Positions 46,159-55,895 of a stretch of DNA of 64,000 nucleotides are shown here, piece by piece. The notes under the pieces are model-generated. The model did no database searches. It saw nothing but the letters and a program-made list of their open reading frames with translations, and had not been told where the DNA came from. Origin of the DNA: Curtobacterium sp. MCBA15_012 (GTDB taxonomy: Bacteria > Actinomycetota > Actinomycetes > Actinomycetales > Microbacteriaceae); NCBI RefSeq assembly GCF_001864935.2, contig NZ_CP126267.1, positions 2,418,001 through 2,482,000 on the forward strand. Reading direction: 5' to 3'. Each line of letters starts with the position of its first letter. The stretch's first letter is position 1. Made by a program: the position numbers and the translations under genes.

Positions 46159-47355
46159 TCAGAGCGCGACCGCGGCGGACTGTCGCGCGATCTCGAGTTC
46201 CTCGTTCGTCGGGATCACGAGCACCGCGACCCGCGAGGCGTCCGTCGAGATCCGGCGCGCCTCGCGTGAGGCGAGCTCGTTGCGGTCCGGGTCGACCTCG
46301 ATGCCGAGGTGCTCGAGGCCGGCGAGCACCCGTCGGCGCAGCAGGGCGTTGTTCTCCCCGACGCCGGCCGTGAACACCACGGCGTCGAGGCCGCCGAGCT
46401 GGGCCGTGTACGCGCCGACGTAGCGCCGGATGCGGTGCCGGTACACGGCGAGCGCTGCCTCGGCCGTCTCGTCACCCCGCGAGGCGGCGTCCTGCACGTC
46501 CCGCATGTCCCCGTTGCCGGTGAGGCCGAGCAGCCCGGACTGCTTGTTGAGCATGGTGTCGAGTTCGTCGAAGTCGAGCCCGGCCTCGCGGTGCAGGTGC
46601 AGCAGGACGGCCGGGTCGAGGTCGCCCGAGCGCGTCCCCATCACGAGGCCCTCGAGCGGCGTCAGCCCCATCGAGGTCTCGATGGACCGGCCACCGTCGA
46701 TCGCCGCGGCGGACGCGCCGTTGCCGAGGTGCAGGACGATGGTCTTGAGTTCGGACAGCGGCCGGCCCAGGAACGCGGCTGCCTGCTCGGAGACGTACTT
46801 GTGGCTCGTCCCGTGCATGCCGTAGCGGCGGATCTGGTACCGCTCGGCGAGGTCGGCTGGGATCGCGTACGTGTAGGCGTGCGGCGGCATCGTCTGGTGG
46901 AACGCGGTGTCGAACACGGCCACGTGCGGCACGTCGGCGAACACCTGCTTCGCAGCCCGGATCCCCTCGAGGTTCGCCGGGTTGTGCAGCGGTGCGAGGC
47001 TGTTCAACGCCTCGATCTGCCCCTCGACCTCGTCCGTCACGACGGTGGCGCGGTCGAACGTGGTGCCGCCGTGGACGACGCGGTGTCCGACGACGGCGGG
47101 CGGGTGCTCGTCGAACGACGGGCCGACCTTGGCGAACGCGTCGATCATCGCCTGGAACCCGGCTGCGTGGTCGGGGACGTCGGCGCTGTCGTTCGAGGTC
47201 GACTCCCCCGTCAGCGCGTTGGTGTGCTTCCAGGCACCGGAGGACTCCCCGATGCGCTCGACCAGTCCGGAGGCGAGCGTGCGCTCGTCCTCGAGCTCGA
47301 TGAGCTGGTACTTGAACGAACTCGAGCCGGAGTTGACGACGAGGGCTGCGGTCAC
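46159..47355 (-). CDS. ackA: Acetate kinase
   Basis: The 398-residue enzyme interconverts acetyl phosphate and acetate with ATP. It begins ALVVNSGSSSFKYQL, and has VGHRVVHGG, FDTAFHQTMP, RYGMHGTSHKYV and GNGASAAAIDGG. GTG 47355 has an AGGAAGG site upstream. It follows pta by 103 nt. Confidence 0.96.
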   Translation of the reverse strand: MTAALVVNSGSSSFKYQLIELEDERTLASGLVERIGESSGAWKHTNALTGESTSNDSADVPDHAAGFQAMIDAFAKVGPSFDEHPPAVVGHRVVHGGTTFDRATVVTDEVEGQIEALNSLAPLHNPANLEGIRAAKQVFADVPHVAVFDTAFHQTMPPHAYTYAIPADLAERYQIRRYGMHGTSHKYVSEQAAAFLGRPLSELKTIVLHLGNGASAAAIDGGRSIETSMGLTPLEGLVMGTRSGDLDPAVLLHLHREAGLDFDELDTMLNKQSGLLGLTGNGDMRDVQDAASRGDETAEAALAVYRHRIRRYVGAYTAQLGGLDAVVFTAGVGENNALLRRRVLAGLEHLGIEVDPDRNELASREARRISTDASRVAVLVIPTNEELEIARQSAAVAL

Positions 47356-47458
47356 GGGGTGGTGCCTTCCTGGGTCGGACGGGTGGTGGTCGCGGTCCGG
47401 GGTCGCGTCGCGTCCGCGACGGGGCGCCCGGCCTGGAGGAACGGTGCCGGTCGGTCGG

Positions 47459-49567
47459 TCACGCCGCGTCGGTCGCGGTGCCGGCCTGGATGGCCGTGAT
47501 CGCCACGGTGTTGACGATGTCGCTGACGAGCGCCCCGCGGGACAGGTCGTTGATCGGCTTGCGCAGGCCCTGCAGGACCGGACCGATCGCGACCGCGCCG
47601 GCCGAGCGCTGCACGGCCTTGTAGGTGTTGTTGCCGGTGTTGAGGTCCGGGAAGACGAACACCGTGGCGCGACCCGCCACCGGCGAGTCCGGCATCTTGG
47701 TCGCCGCGACGGTCGGGTCGGCGGCCGCGTCGTACTGGATCGGCCCCTCGACCAGGAGGTCCGGGCGACGCTCGCGGACGAACGCGGTCCCGGCACGCAC
47801 CTTGTCGACGTCGGCGCCGGAGCCGCTGTCGCCGGTCGAGTAGCTGAGCATCGCCACGCGCGCGTCGATGCCGAACTGCGCGGCCGTCTCGGCGGACGAG
47901 ATCGCGATGTCGGCGAGCTGCTCGCTGGTGGGGTCCGGGATCACGGCACAGTCGCCGTAGACGAGCACGCGGTCGGCGAGCGCCATGAGGAAGACGCTCG
48001 ACACGATCGAGGTGTCCGGGCGGGTCTTGATGATCTCGAAGGACGGCCGGATCGTGTGCGCCGTGGTGTGGCGCGCGCCGGAGACCATGCCGTCGGCGAG
48101 GCCGAGCTGCACCATGAGCGTGCCGAAGTACGACACGTCGGTCACGGTGTCCCGCGCGAGCTCGATCGACATCCCCTTGTGGGCGCGCAGTCGCGTGTAC
48201 TCCTCGGCGAAGCGCTCGCGCAGCTCGGGGTCGAACGGGCTGACGACGTGCGCCTCGTCGAGGTCGAGTCCGAGCTCGGTCGCGCGGGCCCGCACGGCGG
48301 TCGGCTCGCCGAGGATCGTCAGCTCGCACACCTGGCGCTGCAGCAGGGTCGAGGCGGCCCGGAGGATGCGGTCGTCGTCGCCCTCGGGCAGCACGATGTG
48401 CTTGCCGTAGCCGCGCGCCCGGTCGAGCAGCCCGTGCTCGAACATCAGCGGGGTCACGACGCCGGACGGCGTGAGCTGGAGCCGGTCCCGCAGGGCGTCC
48501 GCGTCGACGTGCTGTTCGAAGAGCGCGAGCGCGAGGTCGGCCTTCCGCGGTGAGTCCGCCGCGAGCCGACCCCGGGTGTGCGTGATCCGGAGCGCCGTGT
48601 CGTACGTGCCGAGGTCGTTGCGCGCGATCGGCAGGGGGCTCGACAGACCGTCGAGCAGCCGAGTGATCTGCGGGGACGTGTCGAACCCGCCGTTCAGGAT
48701 GACGCCGGCCAGGCTCGGGAAGGTCTCGGACTGGTTCGCGAGCACCGTGGCGAGCAGCACGTCGCTGCGGTCGCCCGGGACGACGACGATGCCGCCGTCG
48801 ATGAGCCGCGGCAGCACGTTCTCCATGCTCATGCCGGCGACGACGGTGCCGAGCGCCTCACGGTCGAGCAGGGCGTCGTCGCCCCGCACCAGCGTCGCGT
48901 CGGTCGCCTGGAGCAGCGCCCGCACGGTCGGGGCGACCAGCACGCTGTCCTCGGGGATCGCCCACACCGGTGTGTCCGGGTGGTGGTCGTGCACGGCGCG
49001 CTCGACGCTGTGCACGATCGGGTCGAGGGCGTCGGGGTCGGCACGGTTCACGACGACGCCGAGCAGCTGGGCGTGCTCCGCCCGCAGTTCGCTCGTGGTC
49101 ACGTCGGCGACCTGCGCCATCGCCTCGGGGGTGCGGGCACCGCGCTCGGACGTGTCGCGCCCGCCGAGGACGAGCAGCACCGGCGCGCCGAGGTTCGCGG
49201 CGACCTTCGCGTTGAAGGAGAGCTCGGTGGGGCTGCCCACGTCGGTGTAGTCGGAGCCGAGGACCACGACCGCGTCGCACCGGCGCTCGACCTGGGCGAA
49301 CCGGGTCAGGATCGTGGCGACCGCGGCGTCCGGGTCGGCGTGGACGTCGTCGTAGGTGACGCCGACGGCTTCGTCGTAGGAGAGCCCGACGGCACTGTGC
49401 TGCAGCAGCAGTTCGAGCACGTAGTCGGGCTCGGCGACCGACCGGGCTACCGGTCGGAACACGCCGACGCGGCCGACGGACCGGGCGAGGGTCTCGAGGA
49501 CACCGAGGGCCACGGTGCTCTTGCCGGTGTGCCCCTCTGCGGACGTGATGAATATGCGGGTCGACAC
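47459..49567 (-). CDS. pta: Phosphate acetyltransferase, long form
   Basis: The 702-residue protein joins acetyl-CoA and acetyl phosphate. The N-terminal part has a P-loop-like TSAEGHTGKSTVALG and a DRTGG-type domain; the C-terminal 330 residues are the catalytic PTA_PTB domain with PEGDDDRILRAA, VSGARHTTAHTIRPSFEIIK and VFPDLNTGNNTYK, the middle motif being fewer than 20 residues when taken as GARHTTAHTIRPS. A TAGCCT box (49579-49574) lies 6 nt before GTG 49567, so the mRNA is probably leaderless. With ackA it makes acetate from acetyl-CoA or the reverse. Confidence 0.95.
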   Translation of the reverse strand: MSTRIFITSAEGHTGKSTVALGVLETLARSVGRVGVFRPVARSVAEPDYVLELLLQHSAVGLSYDEAVGVTYDDVHADPDAAVATILTRFAQVERRCDAVVVLGSDYTDVGSPTELSFNAKVAANLGAPVLLVLGGRDTSERGARTPEAMAQVADVTTSELRAEHAQLLGVVVNRADPDALDPIVHSVERAVHDHHPDTPVWAIPEDSVLVAPTVRALLQATDATLVRGDDALLDREALGTVVAGMSMENVLPRLIDGGIVVVPGDRSDVLLATVLANQSETFPSLAGVILNGGFDTSPQITRLLDGLSSPLPIARNDLGTYDTALRITHTRGRLAADSPRKADLALALFEQHVDADALRDRLQLTPSGVVTPLMFEHGLLDRARGYGKHIVLPEGDDDRILRAASTLLQRQVCELTILGEPTAVRARATELGLDLDEAHVVSPFDPELRERFAEEYTRLRAHKGMSIELARDTVTDVSYFGTLMVQLGLADGMVSGARHTTAHTIRPSFEIIKTRPDTSIVSSVFLMALADRVLVYGDCAVIPDPTSEQLADIAISSAETAAQFGIDARVAMLSYSTGDSGSGADVDKVRAGTAFVRERRPDLLVEGPIQYDAAADPTVAATKMPDSPVAGRATVFVFPDLNTGNNTYKAVQRSAGAVAIGPVLQGLRKPINDLSRGALVSDIVNTVAITAIQAGTATDAA

Positions 49568-49686
49568 GGCCCCAGGCTAGCCCGGTGGCCGCCGGGCGCT
49601 CTGGGAACCGGACGGGCTGTGGAGGGACGTGGTCGTCCACACCCTCGAAGACCTGTACCATGGGGTGTCGTCGCGAGACGGCACCA

Positions 49687-49774
49687 GGAGAATTCGCCTA
49701 GTGGCCTATGGCGCACGCTTGGAAAGCGTGTTGGGTGCAAGCCCTCGGGGGTTCGAATCCCCCATTCTCCGCCA
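49687..49774 (+). tRNA. tRNA-Ser (anticodon GGA)
   Basis: A class II tRNA with GGAGAAU/AUUCUCC acceptor, a CACGC-UUGGAAA-GCGUG anticodon arm and a long variable arm. Anticodon GGA reads UCC/UCU. CCA (49772-49774) is encoded, unlike the Thr and Pro tRNAs here. A TACCAT -10 box lies at 49656-49661. Confidence 0.95.
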
Positions 49775-49776
49775 GC

Positions 49777-49814
49777 ACGACGAAGGGCACCCGGCGACGG
49801 GTGCCCTTCGTCGT
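49777..49814 (+). terminator. Hairpin after tRNA-Ser
   Basis: A 16-bp perfect stem (49777-49792 and 49799-49814) begins directly after the encoded CCA, with a GGCGAC loop. Likely the tRNA terminator. Confidence 0.75.
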
Positions 49815-50106
49815 TCCCGGGAGATCGCCCCGGCACGCCGTTCCCGGCCGGGGCGCTCCGGCCGCGGCGTCCGACCGGGCCGTCGTGTCCCCCGTGTGCG
49901 GGACCGTCGTGCCCCCCGTCCGCCATGAGCTGGCCGGTACACGCGCACCCGGGGTGGAACGCACTGTCCTCCTGCCCCGTCACGCCCTATGGTGAGATCG
50001 ACGGACGGCCCCGGGACGGGTCGGACACGGTGCATCTCGGGCGGCAGGGGCGTCGCCCGCGGGGAGCGTACGACGCTGCCTGCGCACCCGAGCACGAGGA
50101 GAGCAC

Positions 50107-50751
50107 GTGGGGGACACGACGGTACCGGTGACGGGACGCCTCCGCGCGCCCACCTTCGACGTGTTGCTCCGGCCCCGCCGGTCCCTCGTCCGCTCGACGG
50201 TCCTCAGCATCGTCTTCTCCGCCGTGCCCCTGGCCGTCGCGCTCGTCTGGGTGTCGCTGCCGGTCCGGTGGTGGGCACTCGTGGCGACACTCGTGGTGGT
50301 CCTCGCGGTCGTCGTGGGCGTGCTGTTCGTCCGGCTCCGCTCGGCGTTCCTCGGCATCGCCGCCGACGCCGTCGTGCTGAACGGGGTGGTCTCGGCCAAC
50401 CGGCGGATCGCCCGCGACCGCGTCGACCACGTCGTCGTCGCCTCGACCCACGGGTCGCCCCCGGACCGCACGGTGCGCGAGCTGCTCGCGTTCGACGTCA
50501 CGGGACGGCACCTGTTCCGGATGCGCGCTGACGTGTGGGGTGACGCCGCGCTGGACCGCGTCGTCGACGAGCTCGACGTCCGGGTCGACCGGGAGCCGCG
50601 GGTCGTGCCGCCGGCCGAGATCGCGCGCCGCTGGCCGACGAGTCGTGCGTGGTACGAGCGACGCTCCGGTGCCCTCGTGGCGGCACTCGCGGCCGTGGTC
50701 CTCGTCGTCGGGCTCCTCGCCGTCGAGACGGTGCGCCTGCTCGCAGCCTGA
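50107..50751 (+). CDS. Membrane protein with PH-like domain
   Basis: The 214-residue protein has two helices near the N terminus (TVLSIVFSAVPLAVALVWV and WWALVATLVVVLAVVVGVLF), a middle domain with LGIAADAVVLNGVVSANRRIARDRVDHV recognised by its ends LGIAADAV and IARDRVDHVVV, similar to bacterial PH-like domains, and a final helix. Function is unknown; related proteins sense or stabilise membranes. GAGGAG precedes GTG 50107, and TATGGT (49988-49993) may be its -10. Confidence 0.72.
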   Translation: MGDTTVPVTGRLRAPTFDVLLRPRRSLVRSTVLSIVFSAVPLAVALVWVSLPVRWWALVATLVVVLAVVVGVLFVRLRSAFLGIAADAVVLNGVVSANRRIARDRVDHVVVASTHGSPPDRTVRELLAFDVTGRHLFRMRADVWGDAALDRVVDELDVRVDREPRVVPPAEIARRWPTSRAWYERRSGALVAALAAVVLVVGLLAVETVRLLAA

Positions 50752-50756
50752 CGCGC

Positions 50757-50880
50757 CGCCGAGCACACCGCCCCGCGCGCCGCGACCGTCCCGCACGTCG
50801 CCTCGCACGCCGCGACCGCGGAGCACACCGCCTCCCACGCCGCGACCGCCGAGCACACCGCCGCGACCGCCGGGACCGGC
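50757..50880 (+). repeat. Imperfect tandem repeats downstream of the PH-like gene
   Basis: CCGAGCACACCGCC and CGCCGCGACCG units alternate several times. They separate two converging genes and may have expanded by slippage. No coding or structural signal is evident. Confidence 0.7.
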
Positions 50881-50892
50881 CGGGCAGGACCG

Positions 50893-52977
50893 TCAGCGCC
50901 GCCGACGCAGGGTCGCGAACACCCCGCGGACGACCTCCTTCGCGATCGACCGCCCGAGCGACGACCCGAGCAGGTCCGTCAGCGGGTCCTCCGCCCGCCG
51001 TGTGGTCGAGGTCCGACCCGTGCTCCGCGGCGACCGCCGTGCCCGCGCACTCCGCTCCGCCTGCTCGAACTCGCGCTGTGCCCGCTCGTACTCCTGCTGG
51101 GCCGCGCGCCGCTCGCGCTCCTCGGTCCGTTCCCGCGCCGCGGCCTCCTTCGCCGCCGCAGCGGCCGCACGCGCGGCCTCCCGTTCGGCCTCGGCCTGCG
51201 CGGTCGCTGCGGCCTCCGCAGCGTCGGCGGCGGCCGTCTGCGCCGCAGCGGCCTCGAGGCGACGTGCCAGGACCTCGCGGGCCGAGTCGGGGTCGACGCT
51301 CGTGCCGTAGGTGGCGAGCAGCGGGGACGCGGCGACCCGCGCCTCCAGGTCGGGTGCCGGCAACGGCGCCATCGAGCCCTGCGGGGCGCGGAGCCGTGTC
51401 CAGGCGACCGGTGTCGGTGCACCGCGCTCGTCCATGACCGTGACGATCGCCTCACCGGTCGCGAGCGAGGTGAGCACCTCGCCGAGGTCGTAGTCGCTCG
51501 TGGGGTACGTCGAGACCGTCGCCCGCAGCGCCTTCGCGTCGTCGGGGGTGTGTGCCCGGAGCTGGTGCTGGATGCGCGACCCGAGCTGCGCGAGCACGTC
51601 GTTCGGCACGTCCTTCGGGGTCTGCGTCACGAAGACGATGCCGACGCCCTTCGACCGGATGAGCCGGACGGTGCGCACGATCTGCTCGGTGAAGTCCTTC
51701 GAGGCGCCCGAGAACAGCAGGTGTGCCTCGTCGAAGAAGAACACGAGCTTCGGCGCGTCGAGGTCGCCCACCTCGGGCAGTTCGTTGAACAGGTCGGCGA
51801 GCAGCCACATCAGGAAGGTGGAGAAGACCGCGGGCTGGTCCTGCACGCCCGGTACCTCGAGCAGGCTCACGATCCCCCGGCCGTCGGCCGCGGTGCGGAG
51901 GAACACCTGCGTGTCGATCTCGGGCTCGCCGAAGAACGCGTCGGCGCCCTGGTCGGCGAACGTGACGAGCTCGCGGAGGATCACGCCCGCGGTCTGCTTC
52001 GACAGGCCGCCGAGGGCCGCCAGCTCGGGCTTGCCCTCGTCGCTCACCAGGAACGTCAGGACGCTCCGCAGGTCGGCGAGGTCGACGAGCGCCAGACCGG
52101 CCTGCTCGGCGTAGTGGAAGACGAGGCCGAGCGAGGACTCCTGCGTCTCGTTCAGGCCGAGGACCTTCGACAGCAGCAGTGGACCGAACCCGGAGGCCGT
52201 CGCCCGGACCGGCACGCCCGTGCCCTTCCCGCCGAGGGCGTAGAACTCGGCCTGGCTCGCGACGCCCCGCCACTGCTGCCCGATGCCGCCCGTGCGGGCG
52301 AGGAGCTTGTCGCTCGGCTCGCCGGCCGTGGCGAGGCCGGACAGGTCGCCCTTCACGTCGGCCGCGAAGACCGGGACGCCGTGCGCTGCGATCTGCTCCG
52401 CGAGCACCTGCAGCGTGCGGGTCTTGCCGGTACCGGTCGCCCCGGCGACCAGGCCGTGCCTGTTCAGCATGCCGAGCGGGATCCGCACCTGGACGTCGGG
52501 CATCGCCTCGCCGTTGACGAGCGCGCCGAGTTCGAGGGCACTGCCGGTCACGGTGTACCCGTCACGGATCCGTGCGACCGCGTCCGGGCCGAGGGGGCCG
52601 GGCGAGGGCACCGTGCTCGGTGCGGTGGGTGTGCTCGTGTCGGCCGGAGTGCTCGGCGCGGCAGGTGCGGGCGACCGGTCGGGAGGCACGGTGCCGGTCG
52701 TCGACGCGGCCTGCGTCGCCGAGTCGGTCGCGTCGAGCGCGGTGGTCGCGGTGGTCGCGACGGGCGCGGTGGTCGCGTCACCCTCGGTGGTCGCGACGGG
52801 CGCGGTCGTGCCGTCGCGCTCGGTCGTCGCTCCCGCGGGTGCTCCGGCCGCCTGCTCCAGCGCTGCCGCGAGCTCCTCGGCGCGCCGCGCTGCTTCGTCG
52901 GCGAGCCGGCGGGCCTCCTCCGCTGCCGCCCGTGCCTCGGCCGCAGCCGCTCGTGCCTGCTCCACCGCGTCGCTCAT
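50893..52977 (-). CDS. HerA-type ATPase (DUF853, YjgR-like)
   Basis: The 694-residue protein has an Ala/Glu-rich coiled-coil (residues 1-45), a Thr/Ala/Pro linker to about 130, and a HerA/FtsK-like ATPase with Walker A GATGTGKTRT (Lys185) and Walker B KLVFFFDEAHLLF. A second charged coiled coil (about 575-665) follows. DUF853 proteins resemble DNA-translocating helicases, but their role is not settled. A TAGGCT box (52989-52984) 6 nt before ATG 52977 indicates a leaderless start. Confidence 0.86.
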   Translation of the reverse strand: MSDAVEQARAAAAEARAAAEEARRLADEAARRAEELAAALEQAAGAPAGATTERDGTTAPVATTEGDATTAPVATTATTALDATDSATQAASTTGTVPPDRSPAPAAPSTPADTSTPTAPSTVPSPGPLGPDAVARIRDGYTVTGSALELGALVNGEAMPDVQVRIPLGMLNRHGLVAGATGTGKTRTLQVLAEQIAAHGVPVFAADVKGDLSGLATAGEPSDKLLARTGGIGQQWRGVASQAEFYALGGKGTGVPVRATASGFGPLLLSKVLGLNETQESSLGLVFHYAEQAGLALVDLADLRSVLTFLVSDEGKPELAALGGLSKQTAGVILRELVTFADQGADAFFGEPEIDTQVFLRTAADGRGIVSLLEVPGVQDQPAVFSTFLMWLLADLFNELPEVGDLDAPKLVFFFDEAHLLFSGASKDFTEQIVRTVRLIRSKGVGIVFVTQTPKDVPNDVLAQLGSRIQHQLRAHTPDDAKALRATVSTYPTSDYDLGEVLTSLATGEAIVTVMDERGAPTPVAWTRLRAPQGSMAPLPAPDLEARVAASPLLATYGTSVDPDSAREVLARRLEAAAAQTAAADAAEAAATAQAEAEREAARAAAAAAKEAAARERTEERERRAAQQEYERAQREFEQAERSARARRSPRSTGRTSTTRRAEDPLTDLLGSSLGRSIAKEVVRGVFATLRRRR

Positions 52978-53087
52978 GTCCGCAGCCTACGGACGCACGA
53001 GGCGCTCGGTCCGGGCCCCTGGCGAAGATCGACGCGGAACGACACCGCGGTCGTCGGACGACAGCGGACCTGTCGAACCATGCGACG

Positions 53088-54344
53088 TCAGTGCGAGAGC
53101 GCCGGGACCGTCCTCGGCCGCACCACGACCCACAGCACCAGGATCGCGACCGCCGCGGTGCACGCCATCACGGCGGCCATCGGGGTCGCCGCGGTGATGC
53201 CGAGCCACCCGACGATCGGCGAGACCAGCCCGGCGACGCCGAAGTTCAGGGCGCCGAGGAGCGACGCGGCGGTCCCGGCCTCCTTGCCGTGCGCCGCGAG
53301 GCCGATCACCTGCACGAGCGGGAACGAGAACCCGCACGCGGCGATGAAGAACCACAGCGGGACGAGCACGCCGACCAGGCCCGCGCCGAGCTGGTCGAGC
53401 ACGACGATGGCGGTGGCGGACAGGAACAGCGTCGCGGTCGAGCACGCCAGGATCCACTGGGGCCCGACGCGCTGCGCCAAGCGCGAGGAGACCTGCACCC
53501 CGACGACCACGCCGACGGAGTTCACGGCGAACAGCAGGCCGTACTGCTGGGCGTTGAGCCCGTAGACGGTCTGGAACAGGAACGGCGACGAGCTGAGGTA
53601 CGAGAACAACCCACTGAAGACCATCGCCCCGATGAGGGCGACCCCGACGAAGATCCGGTCGGACAGCAGCGCCCGGTACCGCTGGCCGATGGTCGAGTGC
53701 CCGGACTCGTGGCGGCGTGCCGGCGGGAGCGTCTCGACGATGAGCAGCACCGAGGCGATCACGACCGCGGCGCCGTAGCAGGCGAGGAAGACGAAGACCC
53801 CGCGCCAGCTGACGAACTGCAGCATCTGCGAGCCGATGAGCGGGGCGAGGATCGGCGCGAGGCCGTTCACCATCGCGAGGCGCGAGAGCATCCGGACGAG
53901 GGACTTGCCGCCGAACAGGTCGCGGACCGTGGCCATCGCGACGACACCGCCGGCCGAGGCGCCCATGCCCTGCAGCACGCGGAACAGTGCGAGCACCTCG
54001 ACGTTCGGCGCGCACGCGGCCCCGATCGAGGCGCCGACGTGCACGGTCGTCGCGATGATGAGCGGCAGGCGGCGCCCGACCTTGTCGCTCCAGGGCCCGA
54101 CGAGCAGCTGCCCGAACGCGAACCCGAGCGTCGTGGCGGTCAGGGTGAGCTGCACCGCCCCCTCGGAGATCCCGAACTCGCGCTCGAGCGACGGGAACGC
54201 CGGCAGGTACAGGTCGATGGTGAACGGGCCGAGCGCGGTGAGCGCCCCGAGCACGAAGACGTAGACGAGGCGCTGCCGCCGGGTGAGCGAGTCACCGGGG
54301 TGCAGCACGACGCGGAGCGAACCGGTGGTGGCGGGCGCGGTCAC
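53088..54344 (-). CDS. Bcr/CflA-family drug efflux MFS transporter
   Basis: The 418-residue protein has twelve helices; ALTALGPFTIDLYLPAFPSL in helix 1 is the Bcr/CflA hallmark, with GPWSDKVGRRLPL as motif A. It should expel drugs or sulfonamide-like compounds with protons. GTG 54344 is chosen for a GAAGGA site upstream, though an upstream ATG in frame is possible. It is divergent from a TetR repressor and preceded by a TAGGAT -10 (54472-54467). Confidence 0.87.
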   Translation of the reverse strand: MTAPATTGSLRVVLHPGDSLTRRQRLVYVFVLGALTALGPFTIDLYLPAFPSLEREFGISEGAVQLTLTATTLGFAFGQLLVGPWSDKVGRRLPLIIATTVHVGASIGAACAPNVEVLALFRVLQGMGASAGGVVAMATVRDLFGGKSLVRMLSRLAMVNGLAPILAPLIGSQMLQFVSWRGVFVFLACYGAAVVIASVLLIVETLPPARRHESGHSTIGQRYRALLSDRIFVGVALIGAMVFSGLFSYLSSSPFLFQTVYGLNAQQYGLLFAVNSVGVVVGVQVSSRLAQRVGPQWILACSTATLFLSATAIVVLDQLGAGLVGVLVPLWFFIAACGFSFPLVQVIGLAAHGKEAGTAASLLGALNFGVAGLVSPIVGWLGITAATPMAAVMACTAAVAILVLWVVVRPRTVPALSH

Positions 54345-54443
54345 GGGAGGGCGGTCCTTCGACAGGAGAGAGACTGGTGAGGAGGCCGGCGTCATCGGAC
54401 CGGGCCGAGGCACGAACGGATCGGTGCGCGGACCGGGTCGGAT

Positions 54444-54455
54444 CGAATCGATTCG
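54444..54455. promoter_or_regulatory. Candidate TetR operator
   Basis: The 12-nt palindrome CGAATCGATTCG lies just after the predicted start site of the efflux gene (about 54459). A second pair, TCACGGAAC (54489-54497) and complement (54528-54536), flanks the space toward the TetR promoter (TAGCGT, 54572-54577). Either could bind the divergent repressor. Confidence 0.4.
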
Positions 54456-54628
54456 GCCGTGGAACCATCCTACGGGCTGCGTGCGCGCTCACGGAACACC
54501 TGTCGGCGACCGGAGCGGCCGGACCGCGTTCCGTGACCCGTCCGTGACCGGTCCCGCGGCCCCCGGTGCGGTAGCGTCGGACTGCCCGGCCCGCGCGGCC
54601 GACGCACACCGACGAGAGGGGGACGACG

Positions 54629-55210
54629 GTGGTCGATGCCCGTGTCCTGCACACCACGGCGGCGCTGCGTGCGGCGATCCTCCGCCTCGCCGCCGACCGA
54701 CCCGTCTCGACCATCACGGTCGCCGACGTCACCCGCGCCGCCGGCATCAACCGCGCGACGTTCTACTCGCACGCGGTGTCGCCCGGGTCGCTGCTCGCCG
54801 ACGTCCTGACCCCCGAGCTCGACCGCATCCGCGAGGACGACGTCGCGGCCCGCCGTGCCGCGACCGACCGGGGCGCCGGGCCCGACGAGCTCGCGGCGAT
54901 CACCCGACGGGGCATCGACGCGGTCGTCGAGCACGTCGTCTCGCACCGGGACATCTACGCCAAGGGCCTGCCCGACTCCGCCGACGCCTCGCTGCACCGG
55001 CTGCTCGTCGAGCACTTCACGGTGTCGAGCGTGCAGCACATCCAGGAGCTCCCGACCGCGGACCGACCCGCGCTGCTCGACGACGTCGCCGCGGGTTTCG
55101 TGGCCCAGGGCTTCGTCGGCGCGATCGAGGTCTGGCTCGGCGGCCCCCGACGGTCCCGCCGCTCGCTGGTCGACACGATCACGCGGTCGTTCCCGGCCTG
55201 GTGGCACTGA
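54629..55210 (+). CDS. TetR-family regulator
   Basis: The 193-residue protein has an N-terminal helix-turn-helix (ADRPVSTITVADVTRAAG, INRATFYSHAVSPGSLL) and a ligand-binding C terminus with an all-helical pattern. GTG 54629 follows a GAGAGGGGG site. Being divergent from the Bcr/CflA pump, it likely represses that gene and itself. Confidence 0.88.
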   Translation: MVDARVLHTTAALRAAILRLAADRPVSTITVADVTRAAGINRATFYSHAVSPGSLLADVLTPELDRIREDDVAARRAATDRGAGPDELAAITRRGIDAVVEHVVSHRDIYAKGLPDSADASLHRLLVEHFTVSSVQHIQELPTADRPALLDDVAAGFVAQGFVGAIEVWLGGPRRSRRSLVDTITRSFPAWWH

Positions 55211-55268
55211 CCGGACGACGCAGCCGGGCCATCCGGACCCGTCCCCCACCCGAGAACGCCCGGGCCCT

Positions 55269-55865
55269 TCAGTCGCCCGACGCGGGCCGTTGCCCCCGCT
55301 GCAGCGTCCGCACGACGTCGGTCGCGGTGCGTGCCACGACGTCCGGGTCGTCGTCGGCCGGCACCCGGTGGTCGGCGGACACCCCGTCGCCGCCGGTCCC
55401 GCTCGCGGGCAGCGCCTGCCCGAGGGAGACCACGACGACACCGGCGTCGTGCGCGGTCTGCACCACCCCGGTCAGCGCGGACGCGTCGACGGGTTCGACG
55501 AGGAGCGCCTTCGCTCCCCCGCGCACGAGGTCCGCCACGGCCCGCTGCTGTGCACCGGGGCCGTCGTCGGCGGGCGCGACCCGGACGTCCGGACGGAACC
55601 CCGCGTCGGACAGGCGCCGGTCCAGGTCGGTGCCCAGTGCCTCCCGGCCGGCGGGCAGCACCACGCCGACGACGGCGTGCTGGTCGAAGCCGCCGTCCGA
55701 GCTCGTCAGGTCGGTGCTCCGGACGGGCGTCGGTGCGGCGGCCGTCGGCCCCTGGCAGCCGCCGAGCGCGAGTGCCGTGCCCGCGGCGACCACCACCACG
55801 ACGGCCCGCGCCGCGACGGACACGCGGCCCGGACGCCCCGGTCGGGTCAGACTGACGCTGCGCAC
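55269..55865 (-). CDS. Lipoprotein resembling the first lobe of a sugar-binding protein
   Basis: The 198-residue protein starts with an Arg-rich n-region and a signal ending in the lipobox LALGGC (Cys37). The rest looks like a periplasmic-binding-protein fold I lobe: AVVGVVLPAG, LDRRLSDAGFRPDVRVAPADD, VRGGAKALLVEPVDAS and DAGVVVVSLGQ. Sugar-binding proteins of this type are normally about 330 residues with two lobes, so about half is present. No permease or ATPase is near. Possibly a remnant or a sensor. Confidence 0.72.
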   Translation of the reverse strand: MRSVSLTRPGRPGRVSVAARAVVVVVAAGTALALGGCQGPTAAAPTPVRSTDLTSSDGGFDQHAVVGVVLPAGREALGTDLDRRLSDAGFRPDVRVAPADDGPGAQQRAVADLVRGGAKALLVEPVDASALTGVVQTAHDAGVVVVSLGQALPASGTGGDGVSADHRVPADDDPDVVARTATDVVRTLQRGQRPASGD

Positions 55866-55895
55866 GGTGGTCCTCCGCTCGGTCGGTCTGCCACG

